Source: Pseudomonadota bacterium (lineage in GTDB: Bacteria > Pseudomonadota > Gammaproteobacteria > Steroidobacterales > Steroidobacteraceae). Taken from it: a DNA stretch of 38,452 nucleotides. A model generated the notes under the pieces. That model made no database searches and had not been told where the DNA came from. It worked only from the letters and a program-made list of their open reading frames with translations. This document shows, in pieces, positions 1 to 9,291 of the stretch; the stretch's first letter is position 1, and each line of letters opens with the position of its first letter. The position numbers were made by a program, and so were the translations under genes. The stretch spans positions 1 to 38,452 of the forward strand of contig JAJYFU010000017.1 in assembly GCA_021790795.1 (NCBI GenBank). Reading direction: 5' to 3'.

Positions 1-1109
1 CGGGCCGGCAGCGCCCCGACCGCGAGACCGATCGCCACCATCACCGCCACGCCACGCAGCCAGATCGCCCCTGCCACCGGCAGCATCGGCAGCTGCGAGC
101 CCATCTGCGCCTGCAGGGCATGTACCGTCCCGCCGGCAAGCAGCAGCCCAAGCGCCCCGCCGAGGAGCATCAGCAGCACCGACTCGGCGAGCACCAGCGC
201 GAGCACCGAGCGGTTGGTGAAGCCAAGGGTCTTCAGCACCGCCAGCTCCGGCGTGCGCTCGCGCACCGCCTGCGCCATGGTGTTGCCGGTCAGCAGCATC
301 AGCGTGAAGAACACCGCCCCCATGATGGCGTGCACGATCAGTCCGAGGTCGACGTACTGACTGTAGAAGTCGGCCGCGAAGGCGCTCGAGGTCTGCGTCT
401 TCGTCTCGTGTCCGGAGTTTCTCGAGATCGCATCGATCGCCTGGGCGATGCGCCCGGCCTGCTTCGGCTCGGCAATCTGCTCCACGTACCAGCCCACCGT
501 GCCCCTGCCGAACAGCGTCGCCTCGTCGAAATAGCGCCAGCGGAAGAACATCACCTGCTGGCGCAGCTTCATGCGATCGTGGAACAGGCCGACGATATCG
601 AACATCCAGGTGTACGAGCCGCCCTTGCGCGGGTAGATCATGGCCTTGATCGGGATCTGCTCGCCGACCTTCCAGTGAAAGCGCTTCGCGAGCGCCGCGC
701 CGACGATCACGCCCGTCTGGGTATTCTCGAACGCCCGGCGCGCACCCGCGGACAGCCGCATGGTGGTGTTGAGATCCCAGAAATTGCGGCCCACGGCGAA
801 CACGTTGATGAAGTTGCTCGGTTTCTGGTAGGTGCCGCCGAAGAAAGTCTCGCTGGTCACCAGCTGCACCCCCGGCACGGTGCGGATCTGGTCTTGCAGA
901 CTCAACGGCAGCGCGGTCATCAGCCCGGTCTTCGAGGCGGTGATCAGCCGGTGGGCGGCGCCGATGCTCTGCCCCACCTGGGTGAACACGCTGCCCACCG
1001 ACTCCAGCAGCCCGAACAGCAGGAACGCCGCCACCACCGACAGCAGCGTAAAGGCCGTGCGCGCCTTGCGGCGCGTGAGCGCCGCCCAGACCAGATGCAG
1101 GAATTTCAC
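1..1109 (-). CDS. ABC transporter permease, FtsX/MacB type (3' end cut by window edge)
   Basis: Inner-membrane permease of a MacB/FtsX-type exporter that works with the ATPase encoded just upstream. It starts with GTG at 1109, overlapping the ATPase stop in a GTGA, so the two are translationally coupled. About 369 codons are visible. An N-terminal membrane segment (about residues 17-38, TLLSVVAAFLLFGLLE) is followed by a large periplasmic domain of about 220 residues. The FtsX core follows, with hydrophobic helices beginning near LGLIVHAIMGAVFFTLMLL and the typical segment AVLKTLGFTNRSVL before the next helices. Only the last few residues should be missing at the left edge. The substrate cannot be told from sequence; lipids, lipoproteins, peptides and antibiotics are all known for this family. 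Confidence 0.85.
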   Translation of the reverse strand, partial: MKFLHLVWAALTRRKARTAFTLLSVVAAFLLFGLLESVGSVFTQVGQSIGAAHRLITASKTGLMTALPLSLQDQIRTVPGVQLVTSETFFGGTYQKPSNFINVFAVGRNFWDLNTTMRLSAGARRAFENTQTGVIVGAALAKRFHWKVGEQIPIKAMIYPRKGGSYTWMFDIVGLFHDRMKLRQQVMFFRWRYFDEATLFGRGTVGWYVEQIAEPKQAGRIAQAIDAISRNSGHETKTQTSSAFAADFYSQYVDLGLIVHAIMGAVFFTLMLLTGNTMAQAVRERTPELAVLKTLGFTNRSVLALVLAESVLLMLLGGALGLLLAGGTVHALQAQMGSQLPMLPVAGAIWLRGVAVMVAIGLAVGALPA

Positions 1110-1798
1110 GCGGCCGCCTGCTCGCCCTGCACCAAGGTGCCCTTGTCGAGCTGCAGAATGCGGCTGGCGTGCCCCGCGGCCTTCGGATCGTGCGTGACCA
1201 TGACGATGGTTTTGCCGTGCTCACGATTGAGCCGTCGCAGCAGCGTCAGGACTTCCTCGGCCGACTGGCGGTCGAGATCGCCCGTGGGCTCGTCACACAC
1301 CAGCAGCGTCGGATCGGACACGATGGCGCGCGCAATCGCCACGCGCTGCTGCTGCCCGCCGGAGAGCTCCCCGGGCTTGTGCGTGGCGCGATCGGCGAGT
1401 CCGACCAGCTGCAGCGCCACGCCGGCGTTGCGCCGGCGCTCCTTGCCGGACAACTTGGTCAGCAGCAGCGGCAGCTCCACATTGCGCTGCGCCGAGAGCA
1501 TCGGCAGCAGGTTGTAGAACTGGAACACGAACCCGACATGCGTGGCCCGCCAGCGCGCGAGCGCCCCCTGCCCCAGCTGGTCGATGCGCTCGCCGGCCAC
1601 GGTGATGGTGCCGTCGGTGGGCGAATCGAGTCCGCCGATGAGGTTCAACAGCGTCGTCTTGCCCGAGCCGGACGGTCCCATCAGCGCGACGAAATCACCC
1701 TGCGTGACCGTGAGGTTGATGTGATGCAGCACCTCGATCTTCTGCCGGCCCCGCTGGTAGACCTTGCTTAGGTTGGCGATCTCGACCAGTGCGCTCAT
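1106..1798 (-). CDS. ABC transporter ATP-binding protein, MacB/LolD type
   Basis: Nucleotide-binding subunit (230 aa) powering the adjacent FtsX-type permease. All ABC motifs are intact: Walker A GPSGSGKT (residues 41-48), Q-loop Gln93 in FQFYN, signature LSGGQQQR (145-152), Walker B LLVCDE (165-170) followed by PTGDLD, and switch histidine 203 in VTHD. The sequence is of the LolD/MacB branch, which is typical when ATPase and permease are separate polypeptides. It is six bases from the end of the membrane-fusion-protein gene and overlaps the permease start, so the three genes form one operon. Specificity is unknown. Confidence 0.93.
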   Translation of the reverse strand: MSALVEIANLSKVYQRGRQKIEVLHHINLTVTQGDFVALMGPSGSGKTTLLNLIGGLDSPTDGTITVAGERIDQLGQGALARWRATHVGFVFQFYNLLPMLSAQRNVELPLLLTKLSGKERRRNAGVALQLVGLADRATHKPGELSGGQQQRVAIARAIVSDPTLLVCDEPTGDLDRQSAEEVLTLLRRLNREHGKTIVMVTHDPKAAGHASRILQLDKGTLVQGEQAAA

Positions 1799-1804
1799 GG
1801 GAAG

Positions 1805-3046
1805 TCACTCCTTCTTGACGATCACGCGATCGCCGTCGGCGAGATCCCGCGGCGGGGCGCGCACGACGGTGCTGCCCGCGCCGATCCCACTCACGGCTCT
1901 AAGATCCGAACGCAGCGGCCCGAGCGTCACGCGTTGCGCGCGCGCCCGGCCGCTCTTGACGACGAACACGAACGGGCGGGCGCCGCGGCGCACGACGGCG
2001 GACTGCGGCACCCACACCATGCCGGACGGCAGGGTCGAGCCCGCGCGCCCAGGAGCGCCCGAGGGCTGCAGAAACGACACGCGCACCCCCATCTGCGGCA
2101 GGATGCGCGGATCCTTGCTGTCGAGCGCCACGCGCACGCGGACCGTCGCCTTGCTCTTGTTGGCCGTCGGTACGATCGCGATCACGTGCGCCGGAATGTG
2201 CCAGTTCGGATAGGCATCCAGCACCGCCACGCCCTGTTGGCCGGCATGGACCCGATCGATGTATGCCTCGTTGACATCCACGTCGACTTCCAGGGAGTTC
2301 ATGTCGACGATGGTCGCGATCCCGGTCTGCGTGAATCCGCCGCCGCCGAAGAACGGCGAGATCGTCTCGCCCATCTGCGCCGGCTTGTCGACCACCACCC
2401 CGGAAAACGGCGCGCGCACCACCGTGTAGTCTTCCTGCACCTGCGCCGCCTGCACGCCGGCGCGGGCCACGGCCACGTTGCGCCGCTGAGTCAGCACCTG
2501 CGCGGCGAGGGAATCGACCTGGGTGCGGGCGTTGTCGAAGGCCTGCTGCGACACCAGGTGCTGCCCGATGAGCGCCTGATCGCGCGACAGGTCCAGGCGC
2601 GCCAGCCTGAGCTGCACCCGATACTGCATCAGCTGCGCCTGCGCGGCCGCCCGCTGCGCGCGCGCCTGGGCCAGCACGGCGAGCTGGGTGCTGTCATCGA
2701 GGCGCGCCAGAATCTGCCCGCGATGCACGTACTCGCCCTCCTGGAAATACACGTGGGTCAGCATGCCCTGAATCTGCGCCGACACCGTCGCTTCGCGCTC
2801 GGCGGTCACGTAGCCGCTCGCCTGCAGCACGGCGGTCGATTGACCGGCCGGAGCGATCGCGGTGGCGGTGTGGACCACCGTGGCGCGAGCGCGCGCGAAG
2901 AGAAAATACCCGCCGGCGGCGAGCGCCGCGAGCAGCGCCAGGATCGCGGGCACCAGCCACGGCGCACGACTCGGGCGCGTGACCTCGCGCTGCGACCGGT
3001 CGATCCTGAGCTGCCCCAACAGATCGTCGTTGTTCTGCGATTCCAC
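1805..3046 (-). CDS. Efflux periplasmic adaptor subunit (MacA/HlyD family)
   Basis: Membrane fusion protein (413 aa) expected to bridge the ABC exporter to an outer-membrane channel. A cytoplasmic N-terminus of about 29 residues precedes a single membrane anchor (about 30-50). A biotinyl-lipoyl-like half motif follows (ASGYVTAEREATVSAQIQG), then a helical hairpin rich in Ala, Gln and Arg (about 115-195), then the second lipoyl half (DYTVVRAPFSGVV) and beta-barrel and proximal domains. It is the first gene of the three-gene operon and has the best promoter candidate in the window about 60 bases upstream. No outer-membrane TolC-like gene is visible, so the channel must be encoded elsewhere. Confidence 0.9.
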   Translation of the reverse strand: MESQNNDDLLGQLRIDRSQREVTRPSRAPWLVPAILALLAALAAGGYFLFARARATVVHTATAIAPAGQSTAVLQASGYVTAEREATVSAQIQGMLTHVYFQEGEYVHRGQILARLDDSTQLAVLAQARAQRAAAQAQLMQYRVQLRLARLDLSRDQALIGQHLVSQQAFDNARTQVDSLAAQVLTQRRNVAVARAGVQAAQVQEDYTVVRAPFSGVVVDKPAQMGETISPFFGGGGFTQTGIATIVDMNSLEVDVDVNEAYIDRVHAGQQGVAVLDAYPNWHIPAHVIAIVPTANKSKATVRVRVALDSKDPRILPQMGVRVSFLQPSGAPGRAGSTLPSGMVWVPQSAVVRRGARPFVFVVKSGRARAQRVTLGPLRSDLRAVSGIGAGSTVVRAPPRDLADGDRVIVKKE

Positions 3047-3106
3047 GCCGTGCGACCCCTGCCACAGCCGCCGCCGCTTACCGGCGCAAGCCGGCTCCCC
3101 GGGCGT

Positions 3107-3135
3107 GGTCTAATGTTGCCGCCATTCTATGTCAA
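3107..3135 (-). promoter_or_regulatory. Putative sigma-70 promoter of the MacAB-type operon
   Basis: Reading the minus strand, a perfect -35 hexamer TTGACA (3135-3130) is followed after 17 bases by TAGACC (3112-3107), a weak -10 match. It lies 61-89 bases before the adaptor start. The 233-base gap between the adaptor and nagZ has no credible gene and is the only place a promoter for the exporter operon could sit. The -10 is poor, so this is a suggestion. Confidence 0.4.
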
Positions 3136-3279
3136 ACCTCAGTTGCGGTAAATTCGCCGGGTCCGGGCCGCTCATCGCGCGCCGCGCAAGCGCTGCGCCG
3201 GCGGCATCATCCCCCGGCGCGAGGCGGCGTCCCAGTGCGCTCCGTCATCGGCGGCGCATGACGCTTGTCACCCGATGGG

Positions 3280-4329
3280 CTATTCGCGCCGCGGATCCAG
3301 ATCGAGCTGCGGGACCGCCGCGCAGGCCTCGAGCCGCGCGAGGGCCGCGCGCCACTCGGGCCGCGCGCGCAGCGCCGCGGGGTCGAACCGCTCGCGTCCG
3401 TGCAGGCGCGCCAGGCGCACACCCGAAGCCGCTCTGGGCACGACCGGCAGCCGCTCGAGCAGCCGCAGAACCGCGGCGCGATCGTTGCACACCAACAGCA
3501 TGTCGCATCCGGCCGCCAGCGCGCGCTCGGCGCGCGCGAGCATGTCGCCATGCGCCGCCGCCCCGCCCATGGACAGATCGTCGGTGAACACCGCACCCTC
3601 GAACCGCAACGTTGCGCGCAGCAGATCGCCCACCCAACGGCGCGAGAAGCTCGCCGGCGCCGCATCGACCGCCGGAAACAGCAGGTGTCCGACCATCACC
3701 GCCGGCAAGCCGTTGGCGATGAGGCGCCGGTAGGGCATCAGATCGCCGTCCAGATCGTCGAGCTCACGCCGGTCGGTCGGCAGGGCCGCATGCGAATCCG
3801 CCGTGACCGCGCCGTGGCCCGGGAAATGCTTCGCGGTCGCCGCCATACCCGCCTCGCGCATGCCGTGCACGTAGGCGAGCGCGAGCTGGCTGACCGCTTC
3901 CGGCCGGCTGTGCAATGCCCGATCGCCGATGAAGCTGACGCCGTAATCGATGTCGACGCAGGGCGCGAACGACAGATCCACCCCATGGGCGCGCAGCTCC
4001 GCGGCCATCAGCCAGCCCATCGAACGCGCCAGCTCCAGGCCCCGGCGCGCGTCGAGGTCGAACTCGCGGCCGATGCGCCGCGCCGCGGGCAGCGCCGAGA
4101 ATCCCTCGCGGAAGCGCTGCACGCGCCCGCCCTCGTGATCGACCGCCACCAGCAGCGGCGGCTGCCGCACCGCATGGATCTGCGCAACCAGCTCGGTAAG
4201 CTCGGCCGGCTCGCGGTAGTTGCGGCTGAAGAGGATCACGCCGCCGACCAGCGGATGGCGCAGCAGCTCGCGCTCCTGCGCCTCGAGCGTCGGACCCGAC
4301 AGATCGATCATCAGCGGACCGAGCGTCAC
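3280..4329 (-). CDS. nagZ: Beta-N-acetylhexosaminidase NagZ
   Basis: Cytoplasmic glycoside hydrolase family 3 enzyme (349 aa) that removes N-acetylglucosamine from anhydro-muropeptides during cell-wall recycling. The early motif VAVDHEGGRVQRF is at about 62-73. The family loop KHFPGHG (167-173) is followed by the catalytic Asp/His dyad in ADSH (Asp178, His180), and the nucleophile Asp250 sits in FTDDLSMGG. The length matches single-domain proteobacterial NagZ (about 340 aa). It is the last gene of a long minus-strand run, nine bases after rlmD. By-products of this pathway induce AmpC in some species, but no ampC or ampR is present here. Confidence 0.95.
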   Translation of the reverse strand: MTLGPLMIDLSGPTLEAQERELLRHPLVGGVILFSRNYREPAELTELVAQIHAVRQPPLLVAVDHEGGRVQRFREGFSALPAARRIGREFDLDARRGLELARSMGWLMAAELRAHGVDLSFAPCVDIDYGVSFIGDRALHSRPEAVSQLALAYVHGMREAGMAATAKHFPGHGAVTADSHAALPTDRRELDDLDGDLMPYRRLIANGLPAVMVGHLLFPAVDAAPASFSRRWVGDLLRATLRFEGAVFTDDLSMGGAAAHGDMLARAERALAAGCDMLLVCNDRAAVLRLLERLPVVPRAASGVRLARLHGRERFDPAALRARPEWRAALARLEACAAVPQLDLDPRRE

Positions 4330-4338
4330 GCGGACACC

Positions 4339-5676
4339 TCAGCTCGCGCGCAGCAGCGCCAGGGACTCGACATGCCCGGTGTGGGGAAACATGTCGATCA
4401 CCCCGGCCGCATCGAGCACGAAGCCGTGCTCGTGCACCAGCATCCCCAGGTCGCGCGCCAGACTGCCGGGATGGCAGGAGACATACAGCACCCGGCGCGG
4501 CCGCATCGCGGCCACTGTGGCGAGCATCGCGCGCGCCCCGACACGCGGCGGATCGAGCAGCACGTGGCTGTAATTCCGGCGCAGCCACGGGGCGGACGGC
4601 TCCGGCGGGTGGGAAAGATCCGCGGCGTGGAACTGCGCATTCTCGATGCCGTTGAGCGCGGCGTTCCGGCGCGCGCGCTCGATGAGCGATCGCTCCCCCT
4701 CCACGCCGACCACTTGCGCGCCCGAGCGGGCCAGCGCCAGGGTGAAGTTACCCAACCCGCAGTACAGATCCAGCACGGCATCGCCCTCGGCCGGCCCCAG
4801 CAACTGCACGGCGCGCGCCACCAGCGCGCGGTTGATCGCAGCGTTGATCTGCACGAAGTCGCTCGGCGCAAACTCCAGCCGCAGGCCGAACTCCGGCAGC
4901 GTGTAGTGGAGCGGCTCGCCTCCGCCGTCCCCGTCGAGCGGCGCGATGGTCTCGAGTCCGCCCGGCTGCAGGTACAGTCGCAGCCGATGGCGTTCGCCGA
5001 AGGCGCGCAGTTGCTCGAGATCCGTCGGCGACGGGGCCGCGAGCACCCGCAACACCAGCGCGGTCGCGTTGTCCGCCACCGCCACCTCGATCTGCGGCAG
5101 CTGCGCGCGGATGCCGAGCGCCCCGACCAGCGCGCCGAGCGGCGCGAGCAGTTCCCCGACCGGCTCGCTGAGCACGTGGCAGCGCTGCACGTCGGCGACG
5201 TAAGGCGCGTGGCGCTCCCGAAAGCCGACGACGACCTTGCCCTTCTTCGCCACGTACTTCACCCCGAGCCGCGCTCGGCGCCGATACCCCCATACCGAGG
5301 CGGTCAGCGGCGCGAGCCAGTGCCGGCACTGCACCTGCGCCAGGCGCTGCAGGTTGTCGGCAAGCTCCTGTTGCTTCGCGGCCAGCTGCGCTTCGGGCCC
5401 GAGGTGTTGCAGCAGGCAGCCGCCGCAGACCCCGAAATGGGCGCAGCGCGGCGCAACACGCTCGGCGCTCGGCTCGAGCACCTCGAGCAGACGGCCTTCG
5501 TCGTGTTGCCGCCGGCGGCGCGCGCGCACGAAGCGCACCGTCTCGCCGGGCAGCGCCCCGGGAATGAACACCGTCTTGCCGCCGCGCACGATGCCCTCGC
5601 CCTCGTGCGTAAGCGCGTCCACGCGCGCGCACTCCGGCTCACGCTCCGGCACACGCGCGGCGGTGGCGCCAGTCAC
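4339..5676 (-). CDS. rlmD: 23S rRNA (uracil(1939)-C5)-methyltransferase RlmD
   Basis: SAM-dependent enzyme (445 aa) making m5U1939 in 23S rRNA, formerly RumA. An N-terminal TRAM-like beta-barrel (about 12-70) is followed by the four-cysteine [4Fe-4S] set (Cys78, Cys84, Cys87 in CAHFGVCGGC, and Cys166). The Rossmann methyltransferase domain has the SAM motif LDLYCGLGNFTL and the catalytic cysteine 401 in YVSCHPGSLARDL. I chose the GTG at 5676 because it overlaps the upstream stop in GTGA, as many genes here do; the reading frame stays open to 6240, but the extra part lies over the exonuclease gene and is not RlmD-like. Confidence 0.94.
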   Translation of the reverse strand: MTGATAARVPEREPECARVDALTHEGEGIVRGGKTVFIPGALPGETVRFVRARRRRQHDEGRLLEVLEPSAERVAPRCAHFGVCGGCLLQHLGPEAQLAAKQQELADNLQRLAQVQCRHWLAPLTASVWGYRRRARLGVKYVAKKGKVVVGFRERHAPYVADVQRCHVLSEPVGELLAPLGALVGALGIRAQLPQIEVAVADNATALVLRVLAAPSPTDLEQLRAFGERHRLRLYLQPGGLETIAPLDGDGGGEPLHYTLPEFGLRLEFAPSDFVQINAAINRALVARAVQLLGPAEGDAVLDLYCGLGNFTLALARSGAQVVGVEGERSLIERARRNAALNGIENAQFHAADLSHPPEPSAPWLRRNYSHVLLDPPRVGARAMLATVAAMRPRRVLYVSCHPGSLARDLGMLVHEHGFVLDAAGVIDMFPHTGHVESLALLRAS

Positions 5677-6449
5677 GCGCCACCCTCCCAGTTCTGCAGG
5701 AATTGCGCGAAATGCGGCCCCTGCCCCGAGCGCAGCAGCGCGCGCACGCGCTCCAGCTCGGCGGCATGCTCCTCGCGTGTCAGCCGCCCGCGCAGCAGCT
5801 CGAAGCGCAGGTACACCAGATAGGTGTTGAGCACGTCGGTCTCGCAATAGCGGCGGATGCCGCCGATGTCGCCGGCCCGGTAGGCATCCCACACCTGGGC
5901 GCCGGAGAAGCCGAGCTTGCCGGGCAGACCGAGCAGCACCGCGATGCGCTCGAGCGAGACCCGGCCGCGGCCCTGGAAGCCCGACAGCACGTCCATCAGA
6001 TCGAGGTGGCGCCAGTGGAAACGGTTGAGATAATTGTTGTAGCGGAATGCCGGATCCGAATCGCCCGTCTCCCAGAAGCGCGGCGCCTGGACGCCGGCGG
6101 CGAGCGCGCGGTACGAGAGCACCGGCAGATCGAAGCCGGAGCCGTTCCACGAGACCAGCTCCGGGGAGAACCGCTCGATGCCGTCGAAGAAGCGCTCGAT
6201 GAGCTCGCGCTCGCTCGAGCGCTCCTCGCCCAGACTCCACACCGTGAGCTGGTCGCGGCTGCGCAGCACGCAGGAAACGGCGACGATCCGGTGCTGCTCG
6301 TGCGGCAGGAAATCCCCGCCGGTCTCCTGCCGCCGCAGGGCGAACATCGCCTTGGCGACCGACTCGTCCTCCAGCCCCTCGAGCCCGTACAGTCGGCGCC
6401 CGAGCGCCACGTCCGGCACCGTCTCAATGTCGAACACGAGACAATTCAT
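5673..6449 (-). CDS. 3'-5' exonuclease, PolB-like DEDDy family
   Basis: Predicted DEDDy exonuclease (258 aa) of the family related to DNA polymerase B proofreading domains (Pfam DNA_pol_B_exo2). Exo I is FDIETVP (Asp7, Glu9), Exo II lies in SWNGSGFDLPVL, and Exo III is YCETDVLNTY, with Tyr four residues before the Asp. No polymerase domain is attached. The ATG at 6449 starts five bases after the acpS stop and is the first start that gives the family N-terminus. The substrate is unknown; DNA or RNA trimming is likely. Its place between acpS and rlmD fits translation and RNA housekeeping but proves nothing. Confidence 0.85.
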   Translation of the reverse strand: MNCLVFDIETVPDVALGRRLYGLEGLEDESVAKAMFALRRQETGGDFLPHEQHRIVAVSCVLRSRDQLTVWSLGEERSSERELIERFFDGIERFSPELVSWNGSGFDLPVLSYRALAAGVQAPRFWETGDSDPAFRYNNYLNRFHWRHLDLMDVLSGFQGRGRVSLERIAVLLGLPGKLGFSGAQVWDAYRAGDIGGIRRYCETDVLNTYLVYLRFELLRGRLTREEHAAELERVRALLRSGQGPHFAQFLQNWEGGA

Positions 6450-6454
6450 GGTAT

Positions 6455-6835
6455 TCACGCGCGCAACAAGACCGCCACCGCCACGACCAGACCGGCCTCG
6501 TCGGTGAGCGTCACGTGACCCTCGCCGATGCCGAGCGCGCGGCGCACGCGCTCGCCGCGCTCGGAATAGACCACCTCGGGCCGGCCCATGCGGTTCTGAA
6601 CGATACCGACATCGCGGATCCACACACCGTGGGCGAACCCCGTGCCCATCGCCTTGACGATGGCTTCCTTGGCCGCAAAGCGCATGGCCAGGAAGCGGTT
6701 CGGCCGCTGCGTGCGCGTGAGCTGCGCCCGCTCCTGCGGCATCAGGAGCCGTTCGATGAAGCGCTCGCCGCGCCGCGCAAGCACCGCGTCGATCCGATCG
6801 GCTTTGAGCACATCGACGCCGATGCCGAAGATCAT
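6455..6835 (-). CDS. acpS: Holo-[acyl-carrier-protein] synthase AcpS
   Basis: Transfers 4'-phosphopantetheine from CoA to a serine of acyl carrier protein, activating fatty acid synthesis. The 126-aa length is normal for the short AcpS type. The metal-binding residues are Asp8 in [12 protein letters not shown] and Glu57 in [15 protein letters not shown], followed by the conserved lysine. The ATG at 6835 overlaps the pdxJ stop as ATGA. The pdxJ-acpS pairing is conserved across Gammaproteobacteria. Confidence 0.96.
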   Translation of the reverse strand: MIFGIGVDVLKADRIDAVLARRGERFIERLLMPQERAQLTRTQRPNRFLAMRFAAKEAIVKAMGTGFAHGVWIRDVGIVQNRMGRPEVVYSERGERVRRALGIGEGHVTLTDEAGLVVAVAVLLRA

Positions 6836-7566
6836 GCGCGCCCGGTCCTCATCAGCGCCTTCATCTCGCGCACCGCCGCCGCCAGTCCGTGGAACACCGC
6901 GCGCGCGATGATCGCATGGCCGATGTTGAGCTCGATGATCTCGGGAATCGCCGCCACCGGCCGCACGTTGTGGTAATCGAGCCCGTGCCCGGCGTGCACC
7001 GTGAGTCCGAGCCGCGCGCCGAGCCGCGCGCAGCTGACCAGCCGCTCGAGCTCGCGCGCCCGATCGGCGCCGCTCGCCTCGGCATAGGCGCCGGTGTGCA
7101 GCTCGACCGCCGGCGCTCCCAGCTCGGCGGCGCACTCGAGCTGGCGGGCCTGCGCATCGATGAACAGCGAGGCGCGCACACCGCTCGCGGCGAGCCGCTC
7201 GAGCGCCTTGCCGACGCGAGCGCGCTGCCCGGCGACGTCGAGCCCCCCCTCGGTGGTCAGCTCCTGGCGCTTCTCGGGCACCAGGCACGCGTACTCCGGT
7301 CGCACATCGCAGGCGATCTCGAGCATCTCGTCCGTGACGGCCATCTCCAGGTTCATCGGCGTCTTCAGCAGCGCGCGCAGTGTGCGCACGTCGGCATCCT
7401 GGATGTGGCGGCGGTCCTCGCGCAGATGCAGCGTGATGGAGTCCGCGCCGGCCATCTCGGCAGCCAGCGCCGCGTGCACCGGATCCGGATCCCGTCCGCG
7501 GCGCGCCTGACGCAGCGTCGCGACGTGATCGATGTTGACACCTAACGTGATGGAGTTGGAATTCAC
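6832..7566 (-). CDS. pdxJ: Pyridoxine 5'-phosphate synthase PdxJ
   Basis: Last step of the DXP-dependent vitamin B6 pathway: condenses 1-deoxyxylulose 5-phosphate with 3-amino-2-oxopropyl phosphate to give pyridoxine 5'-phosphate. TIM-barrel protein of 244 aa. Family motifs visible are [17 protein letters not shown] at the N-terminus, [24 protein letters not shown] with the catalytic Glu, and [12 protein letters not shown]. The start is GTG at 7566, the only start codon close before the conserved NIDHVA motif; the preceding ribosome site is weak. A 94-base gap separates it from recO. Confidence 0.95.
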   Translation of the reverse strand: MNSNSITLGVNIDHVATLRQARRGRDPDPVHAALAAEMAGADSITLHLREDRRHIQDADVRTLRALLKTPMNLEMAVTDEMLEIACDVRPEYACLVPEKRQELTTEGGLDVAGQRARVGKALERLAASGVRASLFIDAQARQLECAAELGAPAVELHTGAYAEASGADRARELERLVSCARLGARLGLTVHAGHGLDYHNVRPVAAIPEIIELNIGHAIIARAVFHGLAAAVREMKALMRTGRA

Positions 7567-7660
7567 GAGTTTGTTCCGACCTGAACGATACGCGATCGCC
7601 GCGCGGCCCGCCGTCGAGCCCGCCCGCTCCAGCCGCCCGCCGCGCACGGCGTATTCTTGC

Positions 7661-8395
7661 CTACTCCACGTCCCGGCGCGACCCCCGCCGCACCGAGCGG
7701 GCCACGCGGCGGGTGAAAAGCTCCCGACCCTCCAGGCATTCGGCGAGCGCCGCCCCGAGCAGCACACGCGCGTCGGCCAGCGTGCGCGGCGCGCCGAGCT
7801 CGCCCCGCCCGAGCGCCGCGAGCGAGCGGCCCGAGACCGCGCCGGGCCCATCGGCGCCGACCCGATACAGCCCCTGCGAGGGACGAAAGCGGTAGAAGCC
7901 CTCCGCCTCGAGCGCTCGACCGCCGGCCTCCGCGCCGAGGTCGAGCCCGTAGCCGGCGCCTCGCAGCAGCTCGAGCTCGAACAGCCGCAGCGCCGCCTCG
8001 ATCTCGCGCCCCGCGCGCAGCCGCTCGAGCGCGGCGGCGTACGCATCGAACAGCTCCGGCGCCGCATCGTGCCGCAGCGTGAGCCTCAGCAGCAGCTCGT
8101 TGAGATAAAACGCGGGCATCACGCTCGGCGCGGGCAGCGCCGCGGTGGGTTCGGCGATTTCCGCGCCGGCGAGCTGGCCGGCCTCGCGCCCGAGAGAGAA
8201 TGACAGCAGCAGCGGCTGGAACGGCTGCAGCACGGCCGCCAGAGACGACTTCGGGCCACTCACCCCGCGCGCGAACAGCGTCAAACGCCCCAGGTCCCGG
8301 ACCAACACCTCGAGGATGCGTCCGGTTTCCCGATAGGGCCTGTGGTGCAGCAAGTAGCCCGGCGCCAGCGCGACCCGGCGGGCCGGCGCGCTCAA
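7661..8395 (-). CDS. recO: DNA repair protein RecO
   Basis: Recombination mediator that with RecR loads RecA on SSB-coated DNA. The N-terminal OB-fold starts [22 protein letters not shown] in the usual RecO pattern, including the basic GVSGPKS loop; the rest is the helical domain. No four-cysteine zinc site is seen, as in many gammaproteobacterial forms. The start is set at TTG 8395, which overlaps the era stop as TTGA and gives 244 aa, the normal length. The frame is open to 8461, so a longer form overlapping era cannot be ruled out. Confidence 0.9.
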   Translation of the reverse strand: MSAPARRVALAPGYLLHHRPYRETGRILEVLVRDLGRLTLFARGVSGPKSSLAAVLQPFQPLLLSFSLGREAGQLAGAEIAEPTAALPAPSVMPAFYLNELLLRLTLRHDAAPELFDAYAAALERLRAGREIEAALRLFELELLRGAGYGLDLGAEAGGRALEAEGFYRFRPSQGLYRVGADGPGAVSGRSLAALGRGELGAPRTLADARVLLGAALAECLEGRELFTRRVARSVRRGSRRDVE

Positions 8396-9291
8396 GACTC
8401 GAGCCCGAGGTCCTTCAGCGCGCGCGCGTTGTCCGCCCAGTTCTCGCGCACCTTGACCCACAGATTGAGGTGTAACCGCCGTTCGAGCTGCGCATTGAGC
8501 GCGCGCCGGGCCGCGCTGCCGACGCGCTTGAGGCGCTGTCCGCCGGCGCCGATCACGATCGGCTTCTGTCCCTCGCGCTCCACCCAGATCACCGCATCCA
8601 CCACCAGCCGGTCCTCGACTTCCTCCAGCCGCTCGACCTGCACGGCGATGCCGTAAGGCAGCTCCTGGTTCAATTCGAGCGTCAGCTTCTCACGCACCGT
8701 CTCGGCGATACGGAACGCCAGGCTGCGGTCGGTCAGCGTGTCGCGATCGAACAGCGGCGGGGATTTCGGCAGGTGCTTCGCGATGGTGGTCAACAGATCG
8801 GGGATACCTTGCGCCTTGAGCGCCGAGACGGGCACCAGCGCGAGGAACGGATGACGCTCGGCGAGCTGCGCCAGATAGGGCAGCAGCCGCTCGCGCGGGC
8901 GCACCCGATCGGCCTTGTTGACCACCGCGATCGCCGGGCGGCCCGAGCGCGCAAGGCGCGCCAGCACGAGCGCGTCATCGTCCGTCCACGTCAACGCCTC
9001 AACGACCAGCACCACCAGATCGGCATCGCTCAGCGCGGCGGCGGCGGTGCGGTTCATCACCTTGTTCAGCGCGCGGCTCGCCTGCCGGTGCAGCCCCGGC
9101 GTGTCGAGGAATCCGATCTGCGCATCCGGCAGCTGGGCGAGTCCCAGAATGCGGTGCCGGGTGGTCTGGGGCCGCGGGGTCACGATGCTGAGCTTCGCGC
9201 CCACCAACGCGTTGAGCAGCGTCGATTTGCCGACGTTCGGACGGCCGACGAGCGCCGCGAAACCGCAGTGCAATTCAGTGGCCAGGGTCAT
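8392..9291 (-). CDS. era: GTPase Era
   Basis: Essential GTPase (299 aa) that binds the 3' end of 16S rRNA and acts in 30S maturation and cell-cycle control. G1 is GRPNVGKS (16-23), the G2 threonines lie in PRPQTTRHR, G3 is DTPG (63-66), G4 NKAD (125-128), and the G5-like SALKAQG follows. The C-terminal KH domain includes VIGAGGQRLKRVGSAAR. It overlaps the end of rnc by 17 bases and is coupled to recO, the standard rnc-era-recO order. Confidence 0.97.
   Translation of the reverse strand: MTLATELHCGFAALVGRPNVGKSTLLNALVGAKLSIVTPRPQTTRHRILGLAQLPDAQIGFLDTPGLHRQASRALNKVMNRTAAAALSDADLVVLVVEALTWTDDDALVLARLARSGRPAIAVVNKADRVRPRERLLPYLAQLAERHPFLALVPVSALKAQGIPDLLTTIAKHLPKSPPLFDRDTLTDRSLAFRIAETVREKLTLELNQELPYGIAVQVERLEEVEDRLVVDAVIWVEREGQKPIVIGAGGQRLKRVGSAARRALNAQLERRLHLNLWVKVRENWADNARALKDLGLES

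Noticed and set aside
3265-5823. An 852-codon open frame on the plus strand
   Set aside because: It lies opposite nagZ and rlmD, both with full catalytic motifs, and its translation is Arg/His/Gln/Ala-rich without any family pattern; such frames arise from high G+C.
4339-6240. A fused exonuclease-RlmD protein of 633 residues
   Set aside because: The upstream extension of the rlmD frame is the out-of-frame shadow of the exonuclease gene; the two real genes overlap by four bases.
7567-7660. A promoter or small gene between recO and pdxJ
   Set aside because: No convincing -35/-10 pair, ribosome site or conserved frame was found in the 94 bases.
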